Assembly (NCBI RefSeq): GCF_900607235.1
Contig: NZ_LR027851.1
Location: forward strand, 1-64,000
DNA: 64,000 nt
From: Olivibacter jilunii
Lineage (GTDB): Bacteria > Bacteroidota > Bacteroidia > Sphingobacteriales > Sphingobacteriaceae
Direction of reading: 5' to 3'
The position numbers were made by a program, and so were the translations under genes. Of the stretch, positions 59,001 to 64,000 are shown piece after piece. The notes below the pieces were generated by a model. It was not told where the DNA came from. It ran no database searches and worked only from the letters and a program-made list of their open reading frames with translations. Every line of letters starts with the position of its first letter. The stretch's first letter is position 1.

Positions 59001-59477
59001 TTATCCCTGTTTCACTGAACACGTAGGGTGATGGTGTACTTTAAAATTAACTGAGTTAGCGATAAAACAAAGTTCATTTGCTTTCTTATGAAGGGCGATT
59101 GCCATTTTTATCATATCTTCTTCGGCGATAATCACACTTGGGTGAAGGTGAGCCTCGCTGAAAGCGCCTCCACCTTCATTTGTTTCAATCATGGATGCCG
59201 TCGCATCATCCGTATACGCTAGAACTGTTATCTTGGCCTCTGCGCATAGATGCAAATACCACAGCATATGACAGCTCGATAAGGATGCGAGCAAAAGCTC
59301 TTCGGGATTATATTTAGTACGATCCCCTCTAAAAGCGGGATCGGAAGAGCCTTCTATAACTACTTTTTGATTAACAGCTATTTTATAACTTCTATCATAT
59401 GCACTATAGTTCGCCGTACCTTTCCCCAAATTACCCGTCCATTCCGTTTGAAGTCGGTATTGATGTGTTTTCTGCAT
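59001..59477 (-). CDS. OsmC/Ohr-family peroxide reductase-like protein
   Basis: A 158-aa protein with the OsmC fold. YNPEELLLASLSSCHMLWYLHLCAEA carries the conserved peroxidatic Cys69, and the likely partner Cys137 lies in ANELCFIANS, at a distance close to that in E. coli OsmC. Cys78 and Cys153 are extra. It reduces organic hydroperoxides in known members. The cytoplasmic location follows from the lack of a signal peptide. Confidence 0.9.
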   Translation of the reverse strand: MQKTHQYRLQTEWTGNLGKGTANYSAYDRSYKIAVNQKVVIEGSSDPAFRGDRTKYNPEELLLASLSSCHMLWYLHLCAEAKITVLAYTDDATASMIETNEGGGAFSEAHLHPSVIIAEEDMIKMAIALHKKANELCFIANSVNFKVHHHPTCSVKQG

Positions 59478-59544
59478 GGTGGAAAATATAAATAAAATAC
59501 AGCTCGTTTGTAAGCCGGTTTCTTTAGAACAAACAAATGATCTG

Positions 59545-60012
59545 TTAACTTTCGATAATACCTTTAAGGTTGGCCGGAGAATAGTTGATCGACTTCAAGG
59601 TCTTGCGGTCTTCCGTTCTATATACCAAGTATAGATCTTCCTGTTGCTCGTAAAAACAGTCGACACCTTTGTTTTTATAATGAAGTACCGTTGCCTCGGC
59701 TTCTTCTATACTTTTGCAGGCTTTGCTCATGTTTGAACGTTGGACCTCGTCAAAAAGTGTCTTGAACTTTTCTGCTAAACCAAATTCAAGAATAGCTCCT
59801 GACAGCACATATTGAATATCGCAAAGCGCATCCGCAACTTCTACAATGTCGTTGTTTTGGATAGCCTCTTCTAATTCTTTCAATTCTTCGGCAATGAGTG
59901 AAACACGTAGTTTGCAACGTTGTTCACTGGGAATTGTGGGATCTTCAAGAATAGGATGTTTAAATGTTTTATGAAATTCTGCGACCGAGGTAAGCGTTAT
60001 GGGATCCTGCAT
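59545..60012 (-). CDS. MazG-like all-alpha NTP pyrophosphohydrolase
   Basis: The 155-aa protein shows the all-alpha NTP-PPase metal motif: EELKELEEAI followed by VEVADALCDIQYVLSG (ExxE ... ExxD). It starts ITLTSVAEFHKTFKHPILE as in related Bacteroidota proteins annotated as phosphoribosyl-ATP pyrophosphohydrolase-like. ATG 60012 is chosen over 60039 and 60069 because the upstream sequence is low-complexity. It likely cleans up abnormal nucleotides. The C-terminal half (GVDCFYEQQEDLYLVYR) is unique. Confidence 0.85.
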   Translation of the reverse strand: MQDPITLTSVAEFHKTFKHPILEDPTIPSEQRCKLRVSLIAEELKELEEAIQNNDIVEVADALCDIQYVLSGAILEFGLAEKFKTLFDEVQRSNMSKACKSIEEAEATVLHYKNKGVDCFYEQQEDLYLVYRTEDRKTLKSINYSPANLKGIIES

Positions 60013-60223
60013 GATGATAATAAAATTTTTTTCAAACATAAAAAAAATGGAGGAAATCACGGCAATCAATAAGTGATCTCACGGAAAGATTTATTGGTCG
60101 TTTTCGGTTTCTTTAACCGTTTATAAACGGATATAAACGGATATACCCGTTTATTATACGACTAGATCATGGAGCTGTGCGAAATTTGTGGGTACATACA
60201 GTTTTTCAAATTAATCAGTAATT

Positions 60224-60574
60224 ATGAGCACTTTAAAAAACAGCGTAAGATTGACAGGCTTTTTAGGGAATAAACCTGTTATTAAAAAATTTGGCGATAA
60301 CAAATGTTTAGCGCGTGTATCACTTGCAACCAACGAGCGTTACAAAAATCAAGAAGGAGAATGGTTAACGGATACTCAATGGCATCAACTGGTTTTTTGG
60401 GGGAAAGAAGCTTCCTTTGTTGAAAAAAGTTTGGATAAGGGAAGTGAAATATCCATCGAAGGAAGATTAATCAATCGAAGCTACACGGATAAAGAAGGGG
60501 TAATCAGATATGCCACGGAAATCGTTGTCAATGAGGTGCAGGCAATTCGTAAGATGGAAACGCATTCTGAATAG
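60224..60574 (+). CDS. ssb: Short single-stranded DNA-binding protein
   Basis: A 116-aa protein that is almost only the OB-fold (NSVRLTGFLGNKPVIKKF, NERYKNQEGEWLTDTQWHQLVFWGK, EGRLINRSYTDKEGV). It stops at KMETHSE, without the Gly-rich linker and acidic DDDxPF tip that recruits repair proteins in housekeeping SSB. It is therefore probably an accessory paralogue. It is convergent with the lipoprotein gene. Confidence 0.92.
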   Translation: MSTLKNSVRLTGFLGNKPVIKKFGDNKCLARVSLATNERYKNQEGEWLTDTQWHQLVFWGKEASFVEKSLDKGSEISIEGRLINRSYTDKEGVIRYATEIVVNEVQAIRKMETHSE

Positions 60575-60584
60575 CTATCGGAGC

Positions 60585-60614
60585 ATTGTCCCGCTATGGT
60601 CCTAGTGGGACAAT
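60585..60614. terminator. Hairpin between ssb and the convergent lipoprotein gene
   Basis: ATTGTCCCGC (60585-60594) pairs with GTGGGACAAT (60605-60614) with one G-T pair and a 10-nt loop. No immediate U-run follows, but its position between convergent stops makes a termination role likely. Confidence 0.65.
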
Positions 60615-60624
60615 TGCATAAAAA

Positions 60625-61143
60625 TTAAATGTTTTTTGTATTAAAACTCTTACGAGTATACGGGCCGGGAACAGCATGATCCCCCTCTTTGAATACAAAA
60701 TTTACCACTTTAATATTTGCTAAGTCAGTAAAAGCATACGTTGCTTCTGCCAGGTAAGTAAGAGCACCGGTTGTTCCCATTTGCTGCGTCAAAAAAGTAG
60801 CACTTGGAATATTGACTAATAACGTATCGTGGCTGGTTTTTCCAAGTTCTAATTTAATTTCAGGATATTTGATATTTAGTGCTTCAGCAAGTTCTTCTTT
60901 ATTTAAAGGAACTTTACTCTTCTGTGGATTCGCCTGTAGCTCTATGCGTGTTGTATTTGAGTCAACAACAGCAATAAAGGGCAAGGTCAGCGTTTTGCTC
61001 GCTGAGGAAATAGTTTTCGCTGTATCAACGGTGTCTGAGCTAGTTCGATTAGCTTTATTCTCTTGTTCGTTTCGACAAGCGAAAATTAAAAAGGACATCA
61101 TTGTTATAATGATAATTCTTGTGAATGACTTTTTTGCTCTCAT
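60625..61143 (-). CDS. Lipoprotein with GerMN-like domain
   Basis: A 172-aa lipoprotein with the lipobox FLIFAC and Cys23. After a Ser/Thr/Asn-rich linker the domain (TRIELQANPQKSKVPLNKEELAE, VNIPSATFLTQQMGTTGALTYLAEATYAFTDLANIKVVNFVFKEGDHAVPG) resembles the GerMN fold of sporulation and envelope proteins, as a weak pattern match only. ATG 61143 is chosen over 61164 because it gives a standard signal. Function unknown. Confidence 0.7.
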   Translation of the reverse strand: MRAKKSFTRIIIITMMSFLIFACRNEQENKANRTSSDTVDTAKTISSASKTLTLPFIAVVDSNTTRIELQANPQKSKVPLNKEELAEALNIKYPEIKLELGKTSHDTLLVNIPSATFLTQQMGTTGALTYLAEATYAFTDLANIKVVNFVFKEGDHAVPGPYTRKSFNTKNI

Positions 61144-61221
61144 GTGATTTTTACTAAAGTCCAAAAATTCCTTTTGATACTGACTTGCAAGCGTCTAGAA
61201 CTTGCAGATCATCATTGCATT

Positions 61222-61926
61222 TTATGGTGTTGTAACCGCCACCGGTAATACTTTCCCATTAAAAAACTTATGTCCGGTCAATGCAAAATCCGCAATATAT
61301 TTACCCATTTCAAAAGCAGCAATCGGTGATTGGTAATCAGGGAACGCTTTTTCAAGCATTTCTGTTTGTGCCGACCCCAGTGCGAGACAGTTGATGTGAA
61401 TCTTTCTCTCTGCAAATTCAACGGCCAAGCACTCTGTCAGTGTATGAAGTGCCGCTTTACTCGCCGAGTAGGCTGCCAGGCCTGGAAATTTTACGCTACC
61501 CTGAAATCCGCCCATGCTGCCGATATTTAAGATATGGCTTCCAGCCGGCATGATTGGACAAAGGTGCTTAATCATTTTTACATGTCCTAAAACATTTGTT
61601 TGTAACATTTCTGCAAAATCAATCGTGCTCGTTTCTTCAAAAGATTTATTGATGAGAACCCCGGCGTTGTTAATTAATATATCAACATGACCTATTTTTT
61701 CTACAATAAACGGCAACAGACCCGACTCATAGTCATCATGGACGATGTCAAATCTTGCCGGATATATATTGCAATCGGGATTTAGACCTTTAGCTATTTC
61801 GAACAGCTTTTTTAGCTTATCATGTGATCGGGCCAAAGCCACGACATGATGTTCATTTCGTAAGATTAGCTCCAAAACGGCTTCAAATCCTACACCGCTG
61901 CTCGCACCCGTTATTACTATATTCAT
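61222..61926 (-). CDS. Short-chain dehydrogenase/reductase
   Basis: A 234-aa SDR: the cofactor motif VITGASSGVGFEA is at the N-terminus, followed by DILINNAGV, the Ser in LNIGSMGGFQG and YSASK. LARSHDKLKK after the second strand favours NADP(H). ATG 61926 is preferred to the GTG at 61935. Substrate unknown. Spacing to neighbours gives no operon clue. Confidence 0.9.
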   Translation of the reverse strand: MNIVITGASSGVGFEAVLELILRNEHHVVALARSHDKLKKLFEIAKGLNPDCNIYPARFDIVHDDYESGLLPFIVEKIGHVDILINNAGVLINKSFEETSTIDFAEMLQTNVLGHVKMIKHLCPIMPAGSHILNIGSMGGFQGSVKFPGLAAYSASKAALHTLTECLAVEFAERKIHINCLALGSAQTEMLEKAFPDYQSPIAAFEMGKYIADFALTGHKFFNGKVLPVAVTTP

Positions 61927-62003
61927 ATTTAACACTAGTTTTCACCTACTATGCACTACATTCCAGTGCTGTAAATGTTTATATAAAGTTAATATTCTTT
62001 TCC

Positions 62004-62906
62004 TTAGTCGGCTAAATCTATCTCATTGGTTTCGGGAAGCTTTTCCTCTCCCAAGGCTTTCGGATGAAAGGTGAAATAGGAGCCCAGCAAGGATATAATT
62101 GCTGATATAAAGTATGATATTAAACTGATCAAGATCGCACGGTGGGAGTCTAAATGGAAAAAATCTGACCCATACATAAATACGACTTCCCTTGCTCCTA
62201 ATCCGCCTATTGACAAAGGAATCACCGCAACAATTTGCGAAAGCAAAAAGAGCAATAGGTAAGGAGAGAATTTGCCTTCGAAATGTAGTCCATACAAAAT
62301 GCATATCGCGCAAATTACCTGTAGCGATTGAACACCCAATGCCTTGAGGTGCTTGAAAGTAAATGAATAGGCATAGTCATTAAAAAATCGGCGCATAATT
62401 AAATAATATATAATCGTTCCGATGATGACTACGAAAATGGGGATCCAATTGGGAATGCCAAGTTTTGGAATGAAAATAACGAGTGCAGCAGTTATCAGAC
62501 AGAGAGCCCATAAACCACTTAGTCTGTCAAAAAAAACGCATGACAGTAACTTTCTCCCTTTTACTTGATATTTTTTACGCAAAAAGTATATTTTGTAACC
62601 ATCGCCACCTATACCACCGGGTAATGATATGTTATAGAACATACCCAACAAGTACAATTTGAAATTGTATAACTCCGGAAGATTGAGGTTAATGCCTTTG
62701 AAAAACGTATTTAGCCGCCATGCGGAGATAACAATCGAAATAAAGAAGCTCAAAAAGCCAAGGAAGAGAAACAAAGGGTCAGATTTTGTGAAAACTTCCT
62801 TCAAGTCGTTCAAACTTACTTTAGTAAATACTAAATATAAGGCCAGGGCGGTAACGGCAAATTTTAAGAGTAATTTGGAAGTAGTCCAGAGTGTCTGTTT
62901 GGTCAT
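62004..62906 (-). CDS. Flippase-like membrane protein (LPG synthase TM family)
   Basis: A 300-aa protein with about seven to eight hydrophobic segments of the YbhN/AglD2 (UPF0104) type: LLLKFAVTALALYLVF at the start, the signature NISLPGGIGGDGYKIYFLRKKY, FFDRLSGLWALCLI, and PLSIGGLGAREVVFMYGSDF near the end. Family members move or modify lipids or lipid-linked sugars. It starts five nucleotides after the upstream small membrane protein stop, so the two form a unit. Confidence 0.87.
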   Translation of the reverse strand: MTKQTLWTTSKLLLKFAVTALALYLVFTKVSLNDLKEVFTKSDPLFLFLGFLSFFISIVISAWRLNTFFKGINLNLPELYNFKLYLLGMFYNISLPGGIGGDGYKIYFLRKKYQVKGRKLLSCVFFDRLSGLWALCLITAALVIFIPKLGIPNWIPIFVVIIGTIIYYLIMRRFFNDYAYSFTFKHLKALGVQSLQVICAICILYGLHFEGKFSPYLLLFLLSQIVAVIPLSIGGLGAREVVFMYGSDFFHLDSHRAILISLISYFISAIISLLGSYFTFHPKALGEEKLPETNEIDLAD

Positions 62907-62911
62907 TGGGG

Positions 62912-63262
62912 CTATTTATAGATCAGAGGAGCTAAGCGGATAAAGAGCATGATTACATAAATGATCAGAAGTAAGGTGTTTAGCGAGAGCATCCAGTTGA
63001 GGTCTGTTTTTTCGTGGCGAGCCCTTCCTGTTAAGATTAATAAGGTTAAAAAGCTTAAAAATAAGATTAACGGAAATACAAAGACCCATTTGTTTTCAAT
63101 ATACACGTAAGTAGTTTCCATTTTTGCGCCGATCTCATCGTCTACAAAAACAGGGATAACAGCTGCTGCCAAGATAAGGATAAAAAGGCGTACCAATAAT
63201 TTGGAAACAAATTTACTTATGGTATGATTTTTGGATATGGATTTCTTAGAACTAGACTTCAT
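62912..63262 (-). CDS. Small membrane protein of unknown function
   Basis: A 116-aa protein with a basic, Ser/Lys-rich N-terminus (MKSSSKKSISKNHT) and three hydrophobic segments (about 24-40, 59-78 and 90-110). I do not recognise a family. It is directly followed by the flippase-like gene and probably acts with it. No ligand motif is visible. Confidence 0.72.
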   Translation of the reverse strand: MKSSSKKSISKNHTISKFVSKLLVRLFILILAAAVIPVFVDDEIGAKMETTYVYIENKWVFVFPLILFLSFLTLLILTGRARHEKTDLNWMLSLNTLLLIIYVIMLFIRLAPLIYK

Positions 63263-63340
63263 GTACTTATTTTGTTATTTTTTTGCAGCTGCCTATAATT
63301 AAATCGAGCGATAATAATTTTAAAAAGCTGCACAATGCTA

Positions 63341-63348
63341 TATATTTG
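63341..63348 (+). promoter_or_regulatory. Promoter -7 box TATATTTG
   Basis: A perfect TAnnTTTG box with TTT instead of TTG 20 bp upstream (63318-63320). It lies in the divergent spacer and would give the lipocalin-like gene a leader of about 160 nt. Confidence 0.5.
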
Positions 63349-63512
63349 CGTTGCGTTTTTTATTACTGAAACCTTTACAAAGGAAACAAATGTACAACTT
63401 TATTGTATTAAGATTAAAATCTATCACTAAAGAATAAACGGCTATCGGATGCGATTCGTATCGCAATCGGAGTAATCTTTAGTGAGTACTTTACCATTAA
63501 TAACTAGTAAGA

Positions 63513-64000
63513 ATGAAAACAACTTTGAAACTTTTAATTTTAGTGCCCTTTCTGTTCTTTTTCGTTGGTTGTTCATCCTCGAAACAAGCAGTATCGTCAT
63601 CCTCGCCTAGTTCCGGACAATGGAAGAGAGGTGTGAAGGGACAATGGGTACTTAATAGTGTTGAGAAAAAGAACTTTCCCTCAGGCGCTAATGTGAAGCG
63701 TATTTTTGATGAAGCACCGATTGATTGCTTTATAGGAAGTACTTGGAACTTGATCGCTAATGGAAAAGGCACCATTACGTTCTCAACTGATGGTGAACTT
63801 TGCGCACCTGGTGCAACACGAGACATTTTTTGGTCGATTTATGAACCTGAAAATGGGGGAGAGGCTCAATTTCAATTTAAAAAGCTTTATCCCGGAGAAA
63901 AAGCTAAAAATGTAACTGAAGGTTACCGGTTGGATTTGGCTTATGCAGATGAGCAAACATTTACTTTACAAATGCCCGTAAATACGGGAGGTAATAACGA
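63513..64000 (+). CDS. Lipocalin-like lipoprotein, cut by the window end
   Basis: The ATG at 63513 opens a frame that continues past the window (162 codons visible). A lipoprotein signal ends VGC with Cys20 followed by a Ser-rich linker. The mature part (VKGQWVLNSVEKKNFPSGANVKRIFDEAP, GSTWNLIANGKGTITF, AQFQFKKLYPGEKAKNVTEGYRLDL) matches the lipocalin-like lipoproteins often found in Sphingobacteriaceae next to OmpA-type genes. Function unknown. Confidence 0.85.
   Translation, partial: MKTTLKLLILVPFLFFFVGCSSSKQAVSSSSPSSGQWKRGVKGQWVLNSVEKKNFPSGANVKRIFDEAPIDCFIGSTWNLIANGKGTITFSTDGELCAPGATRDIFWSIYEPENGGEAQFQFKKLYPGEKAKNVTEGYRLDLAYADEQTFTLQMPVNTGGNN

Noticed and set aside
1-64000. tRNA or rRNA genes, prophage or insertion sequences
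   Set aside because: I looked for T-loop GGTTCGAATCC-like words, transposase motifs and terminal inverted repeats with target duplications and found none that held up.

Overview
The window is a chromosomal segment of a Bacteroidota organism, most likely family Sphingobacteriaceae (genus not resolvable from sequence; Olivibacter, Parapedobacter or Pedobacter relatives are plausible). The evidence is a SusC/SusD pair, the type IX secretion protein PorT next to UbiE/MenG, the CBS protein-NadK-outer membrane protein-UppS-BamA-Skp-Skp order, a Bacteroidota-only ribosomal protein (DUF4295/bL38) beside bL33 and bL28, BshC for bacillithiol, weak Shine-Dalgarno signals, and promoters of the Bacteroidota type (TTG, about 20 bp, TAnnTTTG). 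The DNA is AT-rich by eye. I see no tRNA, rRNA, CRISPR array, phage or insertion sequence.

Layout. 1-6.5 kb: a 107-bp tandem repeat, an M49 peptidase lipoprotein, a HAD hydrolase, and an M3 oligopeptidase overlapping a LOG-family gene, followed by an unrecognised 278-aa protein. 6.5-14.4 kb: an 11-bp-phased intergenic array, a UbiA-type prenyltransferase, EngB, divergent ubiE-porT, an SDR, a YqeY protein, an alpha/beta hydrolase, a CBS protein and NAD kinase. 14.6-20.5 kb: outer-membrane biogenesis (beta-barrel protein, UppS, BamA, two Skp/OmpH chaperones). 20.8-30.5 kb: heme synthesis cluster hemA, hemCD fusion, hemB, hemL, a two-component system plus a TPR protein, hemE and hemJ. Together these cover glutamyl-tRNA to uroporphyrinogen and coproporphyrinogen III, plus the protoporphyrinogen oxidase step; coproporphyrinogen oxidase and ferrochelatase are not in the window. 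30.5-39 kb, minus strand: a DUF2723 membrane glycosyltransferase candidate, MmcQ/YjbR, BshC, RimO, FtsY and three small ribosomal proteins.

39.4-43.8 kb: an MHS-type transporter, a 72-aa two-helix membrane protein and acetyl-CoA synthetase, then CsbD. This looks like an acetate or short-acid uptake module built like enteric acs-yjcH-actP but from unrelated transporter families. 44.2-46.6 kb: surE, a small membrane protein and lpxB. 46.6-54.7 kb: a compact polysaccharide utilisation locus on the minus strand (susC, susD, an iduronate-sulfatase-like sulfatase and a GH33-type sialidase), preceded by two promoter-plus-operator modules with the same palindrome TATGT-AGA-ACATA. 54.8-64 kb: a TonB receptor, lipoproteins, a zinc-ribbon protein, a Rnk/GreA-like factor, OsmC, a MazG-like pyrophosphohydrolase, a short SSB, an SDR, a flippase-like membrane protein and the start of a lipocalin-like lipoprotein cut by the window end.

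The most distinctive non-coding feature is that many gene spacers are built from a few reiterated word families (GGTGTAAGG-like, CTAACAA-like, AAAATTCA-like, and GTTGAGTAG/ATGAGCCAATG-like), unrelated to coding sequence. The other strong points are the operator pair before susC, one hairpin holding both stop codons between hemJ and the DUF2723 gene, several genes whose promoter -7 box lies only 4-7 bp before the start codon, and three heme genes that start with GTG or TTG.
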